Positions 17,539 through 26,216 are shown, counted from the stretch's first letter. The stretch is DNA of 64,000 bases from Bacteroidales bacterium UBA3143 (GCA_002364735.1 DEZB01000066.1:156480-220479), one strand, 5' to 3'. Numbers and translations: made by a program. Notes: generated by a model not told the origin, from the letters alone.

Positions 17539-17895
17539 ATGTATGTAAAAAATTTAAGCGAATTAAGAAAAGCACTGAAAGCTAAGCAATCATCTATTAA
17601 AGTTAAAGATAAAAAGTTCAGAGCAAGAATTATAAAATCTGCAATGAAAAAAGGTAGATTATATAGTTTTGAAGACCAAAAAATAAGTGGTAAAGATCAT
17701 TTACCTGGAATGATACCTGCTGTAATTGCGGAAAGTGCTAATACAACTTTAAGTATTACAGGTCTTATTGGCTTACTTTCTGTTTTTGCTTTATACAGGA
17801 AATATAATACTAAAGTCGTTATTAACAAAGATGGAACTTTAAGTATTGAAAATGAAGATTTTCATGAAGTAAAAAGTAAAGCTGATAAATTTTAA
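17539..17895 (+). CDS. Hypothetical small membrane protein
   Basis: A 118-residue protein not recognised as any family. The first half is very basic (KALKAKQSSIKVKDKKFRARI); a hydrophobic segment near residues 62-85 (NTTLSITGLIGLLSVFALYR) looks like a single membrane helix, and the C-terminus is acidic and polar. It sits between the remnant and the intact copy of the oxidoreductase 5' end, so it may have arrived with a duplication or insertion. Its reading frame is clean and starts at a good ATG, which supports a real gene. Confidence 0.6.
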   Translation: MYVKNLSELRKALKAKQSSIKVKDKKFRARIIKSAMKKGRLYSFEDQKISGKDHLPGMIPAVIAESANTTLSITGLIGLLSVFALYRKYNTKVVINKDGTLSIENEDFHEVKSKADKF

Positions 17896-18012
17896 ATTGT
17901 AAATAGCACATTGCTATTCTTTCAAGAAAGATCAAATTTACTCCCCGTTCCTGCAAGTTTGTATCGTGTGGTTTTTAAAATCATGCGATAGAACTCGCTC
18001 TGTGGCGATGCA

Positions 18013-18036
18013 GACGTCCAAATTGGGCGTCTTTAA
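18013..18036 (+). terminator. Possible terminator after the small membrane protein gene
   Basis: GACGTCC and GGGCGTC pair around an AAATT loop (one G-T pair), followed by TTTAATT. About 50 bases upstream (17942-17972) a fragment ending GTATCGTGTGG resembles the 50-bp repeat at 22378 and 23974. Confidence 0.45.
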
Positions 18037-18176
18037 TTACAGGATAAATACCTTCCTTTACATCCTTTGAAAAAAACAATTCCATTCTTTTTTTTGTTAC
18101 TTGATTAACCCCTTATAAGACAGAGAGAAATCATTAGAAAAGGATAAAATATAAATCAACAAATAAACACTTAATC

Positions 18177-19283
18177 ATGGGATCACGCAGAGATTTTCTT
18201 AAGAAACTTGCAGTTTCGACCGTTAGCTTGCCAATTTTAGGTTATTCGGGCAACATCGAAAATTATTTTTCGACTTATGAAAATGCCCCGCTATTGAGGG
18301 TAGCCATAATGGGATTGGGCAACTATGGTACAAGGGTAGCCAATGCCATGGAGTCGTGTAAACGTGCGAAGTTGGTTGGAGTAATCAGTGGCACACCCTC
18401 CAAGATTGTTGCTTGGCAAAGTAAATATGGGATACCCGATAAGAACTGCTATAACTATGAAAATTTTGACAATATCAAAAACAATCCAGATATCGACGCT
18501 GTCTATGTCATTACCCCCAACGGTCTGCATCACAATCATGTAATTCGAGTCGCAAAGGCAGGGAAACACGTGATTTGTGAAAAGCCGATGGCAATCAATG
18601 CCCGAGAAGGTGAGGAGATGGTCAAGGTGTGTAAAGATGAGGGGGTTAAGTTGTTGGTGGGCTACCGAATGCACTTTGAACCACGGACATTGGAAGTGGT
18701 TGATATGAGAAGAAATGGAGAGCTTGGAAAAATAATGTTCTTTCAAGGGCTGTCGGGGTTTAGAATAGGCAACCCCAATCAATGGCGATTAGATAAAGAA
18801 CTTGCAGGGGGCGGTGCCATGATGGATATTGGAATTTACTCTATTAATGGAGCGCGATACATGGTGGGAGAAGAGCCTATTTGGGTTACAGCCCAAGAAA
18901 CCAAGACCGATCCCGTGAAGTTTAAGGAAGGGGTGGATGAAACTATTCAATTTCAAATGGGATTTCCGAATGGGGCAGTAGCATCATGCTTATCAACCTA
19001 CTCCATGAATAATCTGGATCGTTTTTATCTTAATGGAGATAAGGGTTTTGCGGAGATGCAACCGTCCACTGGTTATGGTCCCATTCAGGGGCGTACAAAT
19101 AAGGGTCCATTAACTGCTCCTATTGTAACCCATCAAACGGTGCAGATGGATGCAATGGCGGGAATAATTTTGAATGGTGAAAAACCTCCGATCCCGGTTG
19201 ACGGAGAAGAAGGATTGAAGGATTTAAAAATCATTGATGCCATTTACAAAGCGGTAAAAACAGACGGCAGCGTCAAAGTATGA
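18177..19283 (+). CDS. Tat-exported Gfo/Idh/MocA-family oxidoreductase
   Basis: The 368-residue protein starts with a twin-arginine signal (GSRRDFLKKLAVSTVSLP), so it is probably exported folded with its cofactor. A Rossmann motif (MGLGNYGTR, near residue 45) and the dinucleotide/substrate motif CEKPMA (near 134) are those of glucose-fructose oxidoreductase relatives. Such enzymes oxidise sugars or cyclitols with tightly bound NAD(P). The gene has no sugar-gene neighbours; a decayed copy of its 5' end lies 730 bases upstream. Confidence 0.9.
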   Translation: MGSRRDFLKKLAVSTVSLPILGYSGNIENYFSTYENAPLLRVAIMGLGNYGTRVANAMESCKRAKLVGVISGTPSKIVAWQSKYGIPDKNCYNYENFDNIKNNPDIDAVYVITPNGLHHNHVIRVAKAGKHVICEKPMAINAREGEEMVKVCKDEGVKLLVGYRMHFEPRTLEVVDMRRNGELGKIMFFQGLSGFRIGNPNQWRLDKELAGGGAMMDIGIYSINGARYMVGEEPIWVTAQETKTDPVKFKEGVDETIQFQMGFPNGAVASCLSTYSMNNLDRFYLNGDKGFAEMQPSTGYGPIQGRTNKGPLTAPIVTHQTVQMDAMAGIILNGEKPPIPVDGEEGLKDLKIIDAIYKAVKTDGSVKV

Positions 19284-19364
19284 TAAGTATTTGAAGCTTT
19301 GTTTAATTTAAACTTCACACTGTTTTGAGAAGCATAATATATAAATCAATAAAAAAAGTTATTT

Positions 19365-19919
19365 ATGGGATTAATTATCGTGTTGGCTCTAATTGCTATT
19401 GTAGTATTGTTGTATGGTGTATTGGTTTATAACAAGTTAGTGAGGTTTAGAACCCTTGTTGATGAGGCATGGAGTGGAATTAATGTGCAGTTGAAGAAAC
19501 GTCACGATTTAATTCCCAACCTTATGGAAACTGTGAGAGGGTATGCAACGCACGAGCGTGAAACTTTTGAAAGTGTTACCCGAGCACGCACTACCGCCAT
19601 TCAGGCGCAAGATGTGAAGTCGCAAGAGATAGCTGAAACTCAATTGAGCGGGGCATTGATGCGACTGATGGCCGTGTCGGAACGATATCCAGAGCTTAAA
19701 GCAAATCAAAATTTTATGCAGTTGCAAGAACAGTTGGGCACAATAGAAAGTGAAATCGAAAAATCGAGAAGATACTACAATGGTGCAGTGCGCCAAAAGA
19801 ATATAGCCATTGATACTTTCCCCAGTAATATGGTAGCCAATATGTTCAACTTCAGCAAATCGCCTTTCTTCGAACTTGACAGTGAAGCCGAAAGGGCAGT
19901 TCCGCAAATTAAATTCTAA
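19365..19919 (+). CDS. lemA: LemA family protein
   Basis: The 184-residue protein has one N-terminal membrane helix (residues 2-23) and then the coiled, helical LemA domain with YNKLVRFRTLVDEAWSGI and KKRHDLIPNLMETVRGYA. LemA proteins face the periplasm or cell surface; their biochemical role is unsettled. Its stop codon overlaps the start of the following DUF2207 gene as TAATG, which indicates translational coupling and a joint function. Confidence 0.95.
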   Translation: MGLIIVLALIAIVVLLYGVLVYNKLVRFRTLVDEAWSGINVQLKKRHDLIPNLMETVRGYATHERETFESVTRARTTAIQAQDVKSQEIAETQLSGALMRLMAVSERYPELKANQNFMQLQEQLGTIESEIEKSRRYYNGAVRQKNIAIDTFPSNMVANMFNFSKSPFFELDSEAERAVPQIKF

Positions 19920-21856
19920 TGCGCCGCTTATTTGTTATACTACTTCTTGCCATCTTTCCTGTGGTTCTATTATCGCAGCAAGAGAGAATTTATACACATC
20001 ATTCCGACATTGTAGTTGATACAACTGGGGTTATCAGAGTGAGTGAGAAAATTAGAATTTATGCTAATGGCGATCTTTTTAAACGAGGTATAACAAGAGC
20101 ACTTCCCACGACACGAAAAGATGTAGATGGCAACAACATAAAAATTGATTACGCAATTCTCGAAGTGAATAAAGATGGTGAAAAAGAATCCTATTTCACT
20201 GAAAGAGAGGGTGGCGATTTGGTGATTTATGTTGGGAATAAGAATAAAATGTTGTCGCCGGGCTATTACGATTATGAAATAATATATGAGAGTGCTGGTC
20301 AAATAGGTTTTTTTGAAGATTACGATGAATTGGGTTGGAACGTAAATGGCGCATCGGACAGACAAGTAGATCGGGTTAGTTGCGAAGTGCATTTACCCCA
20401 CAATGCAACCATAATAAGTCATAGATGCTACACGGGTGCCTTTGGTTCTACTGATGATAGTAATTGCACTTCGGACAGCGATAGTGATAATGTTTTCAGC
20501 GCTTCCGCTTCAAACTTGCAGCCCAATGAAATGATGACAGTCTATGTGGGATTTGAGAAAGGCATTGTGCATCAACCAGTAGTCAAAGAGACTGCATTGT
20601 CGCGTTTTCTCTCATGGCTTGATAAGATGGGACTGTGCTTGATAAATTTGATATTCATTGTTCCGCTCTATTTTTATTACATTACCACTTGGCGCAAACA
20701 TGGCAAAGACCTTCCTCAACCTATTGCAATACCTCAATTTACTCCACCCAATGACATGTCTCCTGCAAGTGTTGGCATGATTCATGACGAAACTTTCGAT
20801 TTCAGTCTAATTTCTACCTCTATCATCAACCTTGCAGTAAAAGGTTTTCTGCGCATTGAAGAAGTCGAACGCAAAGGAGTATTCACTTTTGGAGCAAAAG
20901 ACTACAACCTTGTAAAACTGAAAGATGCTGAGAGCAACCTACCCTCTGAAGAAGCAATCGTACTGAATCAGCTCTTTGCTGAAAGCAATGAAATCACATT
21001 GGGGAGCAAGTACAACAGTAGCGTGCAAACAATGATGCTCAGCTATCAATCTGATTTGCAATTGGAACACAAAAAGACATTGAAAGAGGGACAAAACCTT
21101 AAATTTAAAATCCTCCCTTGGTTTGTGTTGATTCTTTATCTCATACTCTTGATCTACTTTGGCACTAAGGTATCACCAGAACTGTTCCTAACTTTTGCCT
21201 CATTCAGCATTACTACTTATGTGGCGGTGACCTTGTTATTGGCTTTAATTGCTTTTATTCGCAAAAGAAAACAGAAATACTTGAACTCCATCTCTATAAG
21301 CTTGGCTATAATTGTGGGTGTCATGGGAGTTTTTTATAACGCTCCAAACCATCTCCTAACCGAAACCGCATTAGCTATTTTTATCGGAGCTCTTCTTGTA
21401 ATAATAGGTCATTTACTCTATTTATATTTGATAGTGAGACCCGGAAAGACACTTCTGCAACAGCAAGCCGATATAGAAGGATTGAAGATGTATATCAGTA
21501 TGGCAGAAGAGAAACAGATCCAATACTTCAACCCTCCTAAAGTTACCCCAGAAGTGTTTGAGAAGCTACTTCCTTATGCCATTGCCCTTAAAACTGAAAA
21601 AGTATGGGGCGACAAGTTCGAAAACACCCTTCTCCAATCGATGCAATCCGCAGATTCTTATGTCCCTATTTGGTATTATGGTACAGCAATGCGTCCAAGA
21701 AGCTTTACCAACAACCTGCAAAAATCACTCACAAGTAACATCCAACAAAGTGCAACTTCTCCCAAAAGCTCTGGAGGTAATAATTGGGGTAGTGGTTCGT
21801 TTGGCGGCGGCTCTGTTGGTGGCGGTGGTGGTGGAGGGAGTACTGGGGGGTGGTGA
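19919..21856 (+). CDS. DUF2207 membrane protein
   Basis: A 645-residue protein with signal peptide (residues 1-19), a DUF2207 extracytoplasmic domain (about 20-220), a membrane helix near 240, a cytoplasmic stretch, further helices near 395-470, and a glycine-rich C-terminus (GGGSVGGGGGGGSTGGW). DUF2207 proteins commonly pair with LemA, as here. The glycine/serine tail is typical of the family and probably disordered. Role unknown; an envelope function is likely. Confidence 0.92.
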   Translation: MRRLFVILLLAIFPVVLLSQQERIYTHHSDIVVDTTGVIRVSEKIRIYANGDLFKRGITRALPTTRKDVDGNNIKIDYAILEVNKDGEKESYFTEREGGDLVIYVGNKNKMLSPGYYDYEIIYESAGQIGFFEDYDELGWNVNGASDRQVDRVSCEVHLPHNATIISHRCYTGAFGSTDDSNCTSDSDSDNVFSASASNLQPNEMMTVYVGFEKGIVHQPVVKETALSRFLSWLDKMGLCLINLIFIVPLYFYYITTWRKHGKDLPQPIAIPQFTPPNDMSPASVGMIHDETFDFSLISTSIINLAVKGFLRIEEVERKGVFTFGAKDYNLVKLKDAESNLPSEEAIVLNQLFAESNEITLGSKYNSSVQTMMLSYQSDLQLEHKKTLKEGQNLKFKILPWFVLILYLILLIYFGTKVSPELFLTFASFSITTYVAVTLLLALIAFIRKRKQKYLNSISISLAIIVGVMGVFYNAPNHLLTETALAIFIGALLVIIGHLLYLYLIVRPGKTLLQQQADIEGLKMYISMAEEKQIQYFNPPKVTPEVFEKLLPYAIALKTEKVWGDKFENTLLQSMQSADSYVPIWYYGTAMRPRSFTNNLQKSLTSNIQQSATSPKSSGGNNWGSGSFGGGSVGGGGGGGSTGGW

Positions 21857-22377
21857 GTTCAAACTCTCGTAATGACTGATATATCAAAGTAATAGCTATA
21901 GAAATCAATCATAATTGAAATATTTGCAAAATGGGGAGTAATCACCTTTAGAGGTGTCTGTTTTTATAGCTTTGTAACGCTAAGGCAACACCCTTTCTGC
22001 TCTTTATTATAAAAAGGAGCCAATTGGTTTATGCTTTGAAACAATACTTCATTCAATAATAATAAAATAACTGTAAGTTTTCATTGTGTTAGAAACGCTG
22101 ATCCACCAACCCCTCGTTGCAAACCATGGGTAGTAGAACTTGAATACCTTACCAATGAATCACAACATATTTACCCCACACAAAAAGTTTACTCTTACAA
22201 TAATCAGTTTTTTATAAAACTAATTAGTATTTTTACACTTTGATATAATTTTCTTGTAAAAATGATCAGTTTCTTTGTAATTGGCTATAATCAATGTACA
22301 AAGATTAAATGTTCGTGTTTTTATCGATGAATATAGTGGATTGAACAGTGGGTTTTCAAAAAACAACTGCTATCACC
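21857..22377. other. Intergenic region without a recognisable gene
   Basis: No supported gene is seen. A small hairpin CACCT-TTAG-AGGTG near 21951-21964, followed by a T-rich run, may end the lemA-DUF2207 transcript. A 66-codon frame near 22053-22250 has no start codon. Confidence 0.4.
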
Positions 22378-22427
22378 GCTCCCTCACGATTTTATTGTGT
22401 GGGCTTCGACTTTGCTCAGCCACCACT
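22378..22427 (+). repeat. 50-bp dispersed repeat, copy 1 (left of aminotransferase)
   Basis: Begins GCTCCCTCACGATT and includes GTGTGGGCTTCGACTTTGCT. It matches 23974-24023 at about 37 of 50 positions by eye, in the same orientation. The two copies flank the aminotransferase gene as direct repeats. A 63-codon frame running through it is not credible. Confidence 0.6.
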
Positions 22428-22577
22428 ACTTTCGACCACGCAAGAGGACTCAAGCGTTAGTAGTGAAAGAAAGACAAATAGAGAATTAGTTTATAGAATG
22501 CAATGCTTTAAGTATCGCATCAAAACAAAGCGATTGTAAAACAAACACTATTAATAGTAATCTGATAAAAAGATTAT

Positions 22578-23891
22578 ATGAGAATGAGAAACAATATAGT
22601 GCATCCTGGCGCTGACGAATTAAAATACGAAATTAGAAAGATTGTCGAAGTTGGAGAAAATATTGAAAAGACAGGCATTAAAATAATTTGGGACAACATT
22701 GGAGACCCTGTTGCTAAAGGCGAGATAGTTCCTAATTGGATAAAAGAAATTGTTGCAGATACAGTAATCAATGACAACTCAAGCTATGGATATTCTCCAA
22801 CAAAGGGATTGTTTGTTACACGAGAATATATTGCCCACGAAAGAAATATTGAAGGTGGCGTTCAAATAACTCCAGATGATATTCTCTTTTTTAATGGTCT
22901 TGGCGACTCTATTTCAACAATTTATAATAATCTTCACGAAAGTGCCCGTGTTATTGGTCCCAATCCTGCATATTCAACACATTCATCAGCTGAAGCAGCC
23001 CATTCTGGTTCTTCTCATATCACTTATCGACTCGACCCGAAAAATAATTGGTATCCTGATATTGATGATTTAAAGGATCAGATTGAACGCCATCCAAATA
23101 TTACTGGAATATTGCTTATAAATCCTGATAATCCAACTGGGATGGTTCTTCCACAAAACATTCTAAGACAAATTGTGGAAATTGCGTTGCAAAATGATTT
23201 ATTCATTGTTTCAGATGAAATCTATTCGAATCTTTGTTACGGTGGAGTTACACATTCCAAGTTGGCTTCAGTTATTGAAAATGTTCCAGGTATAGCAATG
23301 AGGGGTATTTCAAAAGAGTTCCCGTGGCCAGGAGCACGCTGTGGTTGGGTTGAGTTTTACAATCGTGACAAGAATGCTCAATTTGCACGATACGCAAAGT
23401 CAATTATTGATGCCAAGATGTTGCAAGTGTGTTCAACCACATTGCCACAAAAAGTGTTGCCCAAAGTAATGAGTGATTTACGCTATTATCCATATCTTAA
23501 TAAACGAAATGCTGCGTTTTGGGAAAAATCGCAATTTGCTCATTCAATTCTTTCAAAGGTTCCAGGATTGTTGGTACATAAATCTTATGGTGCTTTTTAT
23601 ATGACCATTCTTTTTGAGAAAGGGGCTCTTCGAGAAGGACAATTTTTGAAACCTGCCAATAAATTGGCAGGTGAGATTATAAAGCCCTTCCTTGAGTCTT
23701 CAAGTCTTGATAAATGCTTTGTATATAATCTCCTTGCATCGAGAGGAATTTGCGTGGTTCCTTTATCCTCAGGGTTTAATTCTGATCTACTGGGCTTCCG
23801 GATTACCTTGCTTGAACCAGATATGACAAGTTTCAAAAACACGATTCACATAATTGCCGAATCTGTCAAAGATTATTTGAATTCAAAATAA
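22578..23891 (+). CDS. PLP-dependent class I/II aminotransferase
   Basis: The 437-residue protein has the fold-type I aminotransferase landmarks: INPDNPTGMV (N of NPTG near 185), SDEIYSNLCYGG (D213, Y216) and the Schiff-base Lys in GISKEFPWPGARCGW (K246). It should transfer an amino group between an amino acid and a 2-oxo acid in the cytoplasm; the substrate (aspartate- or alanine-like) is not decided by these motifs. The gene stands alone, flanked by direct copies of a 50-bp repeat, which makes a small mobile or recombining unit conceivable. Confidence 0.88.
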   Translation: MRMRNNIVHPGADELKYEIRKIVEVGENIEKTGIKIIWDNIGDPVAKGEIVPNWIKEIVADTVINDNSSYGYSPTKGLFVTREYIAHERNIEGGVQITPDDILFFNGLGDSISTIYNNLHESARVIGPNPAYSTHSSAEAAHSGSSHITYRLDPKNNWYPDIDDLKDQIERHPNITGILLINPDNPTGMVLPQNILRQIVEIALQNDLFIVSDEIYSNLCYGGVTHSKLASVIENVPGIAMRGISKEFPWPGARCGWVEFYNRDKNAQFARYAKSIIDAKMLQVCSTTLPQKVLPKVMSDLRYYPYLNKRNAAFWEKSQFAHSILSKVPGLLVHKSYGAFYMTILFEKGALREGQFLKPANKLAGEIIKPFLESSSLDKCFVYNLLASRGICVVPLSSGFNSDLLGFRITLLEPDMTSFKNTIHIIAESVKDYLNSK

Positions 23892-23973
23892 TTGAACGTC
23901 TTCACTCATCATCGGATAGATGCCAAAAAAGACGACGTTCCCACACAAGCTTAAATCCATCTCCTTAAGCATT

Positions 23974-24023
23974 GCTCCGTCACGATTGTATCGCGTGGAT
24001 TTGGACTTCGCTTAGTCATTGCT
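23974..24023 (+). repeat. 50-bp dispersed repeat, copy 2 (right of aminotransferase)
   Basis: Begins GCTCCGTCACGATT and includes GGATTTGGACTTCGCTTAGT. Same orientation as copy 1. It lies in the short convergent gap between the aminotransferase and ketolase-like genes. Confidence 0.6.
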
Positions 24024-24070
24024 TCATAATAGGCATGACAAAAGATATGTACTGTAGCGATGAAGAACAG

Positions 24071-24739
24071 TTATTTCATTTTATAAAGTTGCCACCAAGG
24101 AGTACGGGGTGAAGCGTGATGCTCCGAATGATAACCGAAAAAATAGCAAGACAGAAAAGCCCACAAATGATTACGTTTTTGAGTGCGTGCATTGTAGGGT
24201 TCCATTTCTAGAGTATGAGGCAAGCGATGCGGCAAAAAGGTTCCAAAGTAGAAAAGCTGAAAAGTTGAGAGGAAAGCTGGAATAATCCAAAGGACTATGA
24301 GTTGCAATTCGGTGAAAAAAATGAGTCCCACATTGAACAGTACCGCCATAATTATGATTTGCCAAATGGTAAGATATGCCTTCATAAATGAAAACCACCA
24401 CACAAAAAAGTTCTGATTTCCAACATGATAATCTGGATCTTTGTTTGTACCTGGCCATTGATGATGAGCTCGATGCTTTTTGATCAACGTTGGATACCAC
24501 ATTCCCGCATAAAGCATCGTTGACAAAAAACCTAATAGGTAATTTAAAGTTCGATTGCGAGATACAGTACCGTGCATGGAGTCATGTGCCGTAATAAATA
24601 GACCAGTAAAAAGCCAGCTTTGCAAAAGTAAATGTAACCAAAAGCTTATTTGAGAAATATCGACCGCCTGAAATAGAAGAATATATATTAAATGAGCAGC
24701 CCAGGAAAGTATGATTGTAATAGCTATCAATGTACCCAT
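24071..24739 (-). CDS. CrtW-like beta-carotene ketolase / fatty acid desaturase-type membrane di-iron protein
   Basis: The protein has the His boxes of integral-membrane di-iron oxygenases: HDSMH, HRAHH with GTNKDPDYH, and YHSEHH. The order, GTFLPHRLPH and the ending TPWWQLYK resemble CrtW-type carotenoid 4-ketolases more than acyl desaturases. I start it at the ATG at 24739 (222 residues) because a promoter -7 box overlaps the upstream ATG at 24784, which would not be transcribed. No other carotenoid gene is nearby, so the pigment precursor must come from elsewhere. The desaturase superfamily is firm; ketolase activity is inference. Confidence 0.8.
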   Translation of the reverse strand: MGTLIAITIILSWAAHLIYILLFQAVDISQISFWLHLLLQSWLFTGLFITAHDSMHGTVSRNRTLNYLLGFLSTMLYAGMWYPTLIKKHRAHHQWPGTNKDPDYHVGNQNFFVWWFSFMKAYLTIWQIIIMAVLFNVGLIFFTELQLIVLWIIPAFLSTFQLFYFGTFLPHRLPHTLEMEPYNARTQKRNHLWAFLSCYFFGYHSEHHASPRTPWWQLYKMK

Positions 24740-24773
24740 AATTTTATTCTTTTGAGTGTCTGCAAGTATATTA

Positions 24774-24803
24774 CAAATGTACATTTAATTTTGGATTTAC
24801 AAA
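24774..24803 (-). promoter_or_regulatory. Promoter of the ketolase-like gene
   Basis: On the minus strand TTTG (24803-24800), an 18-base spacer and TACATTTG (24781-24774). It rules out the ATG at 24784 as the start. Confidence 0.65.
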
Positions 24804-25053
24804 TCGATGAACAATCCTTTATTGTTTATTGGTTGATGACGGTGGTGTTGACCAGAGTAATGGAGGCTGGTGAGTTGAACTTCTTGTTTTTTATGCATTA
24901 AATAAGAGTAGTGTATGTCAATGCTATAATGGGTTTGCTAAACCATGCATTAGCAATCATACAAGAAAAATGAAATAAAATGTATCTTTTTTGCTGTTTA
25001 TAAGTCTCCTTTATGAACTATAATAAATTATGAACTATAAAAATTTAGAAATT

Positions 25054-25161
25054 ATGAGTAAATGTAAATGCACAAATTGCGAATGTACTAAATGTAAATG
25101 TGGCAATTGTTCAGAAAATAATTGCCCGTGTGATAAATGTGAATGCGATAAATGTGATTAA
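25054..25161 (+). CDS. Metallothionein-like Cys-rich peptide (35 residues)
   Basis: The frame from the ATG at 25054 to the TAA at 25161 encodes MSKCKCTNCECTKCKCGNC and so on: 12 Cys in 35 residues, all in CxC or CxxC spacing, with Lys, Glu and Asp between them and no aromatic residues. This is the composition of a metal-binding metallothionein. An in-frame ATG at 25030 would add eight residues (MNYKNLEI). The gene is followed by a strong terminator and then by a SigZ-type sigma factor whose C-terminus also carries Cys pairs. Binding of Zn, Cu, Cd or As(III) is inferred from composition only. Confidence 0.72.
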   Translation: MSKCKCTNCECTKCKCGNCSENNCPCDKCECDKCD

Positions 25162-25173
25162 TATTAAATCCAG

Positions 25174-25201
25174 AAAAGGTTAGTTGAAAAACTAACCTTT
25201 T
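25174..25201 (+). terminator. Terminator after the metallothionein-like gene
   Basis: A perfect 12-bp stem (AAAAGGTTAGTT / AACTAACCTTTT) with a GAAA loop, running into ATTTAT. It also carries the upstream part of the sigZ promoter. Confidence 0.8.
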
Positions 25202-25212
25202 ATTTATCTTTG
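25184..25212 (+). promoter_or_regulatory. sigZ promoter embedded in the terminator; leaderless start
   Basis: TTG at 25184-25186, an 18-base spacer and TATCTTTG at 25205-25212. The sigZ ATG at 25216 lies only three bases after the -7 box, so the transcript would start at or near the AUG. Confidence 0.6.
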
Positions 25213-25215
25213 AAT

Positions 25216-25743
25216 ATGGAAACACAACAAATTTGGGACAGTTTCAATGAAGAATTATATTTCTTCATCCTGAAAAAAGTAAAAGACAAAGATGTTACAA
25301 ACGATATTTTTCAAGATACATTCCTGAAGATCCATAATAATTTATCCAATCTCAAAGAAGAAGAAAAAGCGAGAGCTTGGGTTTTTCAAATTGCACGTAA
25401 TGAGATATTTAATTACTTTAATAATGCGTCTATTTATGCTGATAAATTGGATGCTAATATAGAAACTCCTTCTCAAAAATATGAACATATATGTTGCTTT
25501 GATAAATTTATAGATGATTTGCCCGAAATTTACAAACAGGTAATAGAACTGATTTATATAGAAGGAAAAAAACAAAAAGATGTGGCAAGGCAATTAAAAA
25601 TAAGTCTTGAAAATGTAAAAACGAGAATAAAAAGAGCAAAAGATATATTAAAGAAACAATTCAATGAATGTTGCAAATATGAAATAGACAAAAACGGCAA
25701 TCTAATAGGAGAGTCGAATTGTTCAAAATGTAATACAGAATAA
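25216..25743 (+). CDS. sigZ: ECF sigma factor, SigZ type
   Basis: The protein (175 residues from the ATG at 25216; a TTG six bases earlier is less likely) has sigma region 2 (ILKKVKDKDVTNDIFQDTFL) and region 4 (VIELIYIEGKKQKDVARQLK), with no other domain, as in ECF sigma factors. The tail has two Cys pairs (C152-C153 and C169-S-K-C172), a feature of SigZ relatives that could bind metal. No anti-sigma gene is adjacent. The metallothionein-like gene upstream and two small genes downstream make a metal- or redox-responsive unit plausible. Confidence 0.88.
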   Translation: METQQIWDSFNEELYFFILKKVKDKDVTNDIFQDTFLKIHNNLSNLKEEEKARAWVFQIARNEIFNYFNNASIYADKLDANIETPSQKYEHICCFDKFIDDLPEIYKQVIELIYIEGKKQKDVARQLKISLENVKTRIKRAKDILKKQFNECCKYEIDKNGNLIGESNCSKCNTE

Positions 25744-25800
25744 AATACCTCTGTCAATTTATAGTACCAAATAGCACGATTTTTATTCTACTATTGTACC

Positions 25801-25953
25801 ATGTTATTCTTCGAATATTCAACCCCAAAGGAATATCCGATTGTTGTATTTTTTGATGAAGATGAAAACATAAAATCTCTTTTTGTTGTTATAAATGAAC
25901 CAAGTAGATATAGCATACTATACCGAAGATCACTTTTTTACAATCATTTTTAA
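25801..25953 (+). CDS. Possible 50-residue acidic peptide
   Basis: A 50-codon frame begins at 25801 (MLFFEYSTPKEYPIVVFFDE) and ends at the TAA at 25953, filling most of the gap between sigZ and the next small gene and in the same direction. It is rich in Phe, Tyr, Asp and Glu. No family was recognised. It may be a small real protein or the remains of a larger one. Confidence 0.35.
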   Translation: MLFFEYSTPKEYPIVVFFDEDENIKSLFVVINEPSRYSILYRRSLFYNHF

Positions 25954-25964
25954 AATCAAAGAAT

Positions 25965-26216
25965 ATGGACAATTTCAAAAAACAATCACTTACTGAAGGG
26001 CAATTAGCTAAGAAAATCGAAGAACAAACAGCAAAACTGCCTTCTACTGTTTTCCTTTCCTTAGCTTTTGGTTCCATGGCTTTTTCTCTTGCCCTTAAAT
26101 TAATGGGTAAAAAACATGACGCTCTATTTGTTGGTCAATGGGCAGCTCCTTTTTTACTATTGGGAATCTATAACAAAATTGTCAAGACACAAGGTCACGA
26201 TGAGTTGGACAATTAA
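25965..26216 (+). CDS. Hypothetical small membrane protein
   Basis: An 83-residue protein with a polar N-terminus (MDNFKKQSLTEGQLAKKIEE) and two hydrophobic segments (about 29-47 and 56-70), so likely a small inner-membrane protein. Family not recognised. It lies 12 bases after the 50-residue frame and downstream of sigZ, and ends in a strong terminator, so it may belong to the sigZ unit. Confidence 0.6.
   Translation: MDNFKKQSLTEGQLAKKIEEQTAKLPSTVFLSLAFGSMAFSLALKLMGKKHDALFVGQWAAPFLLLGIYNKIVKTQGHDELDN

Noticed and set aside
22053..22250. Open frame of about 66 codons with protein-like composition
   Set aside because: No start codon and no recognised homology; it could be a gene remnant, but nothing supports it.
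22348..22539. 63-codon open frame on the plus strand
   Set aside because: It crosses the 50-bp dispersed repeat, has no family resemblance and no convincing start.
24740..24784. Upstream ATG as start of the ketolase-like gene
   Set aside because: The -7 box TACATTTG overlaps this ATG, so it would not be transcribed.
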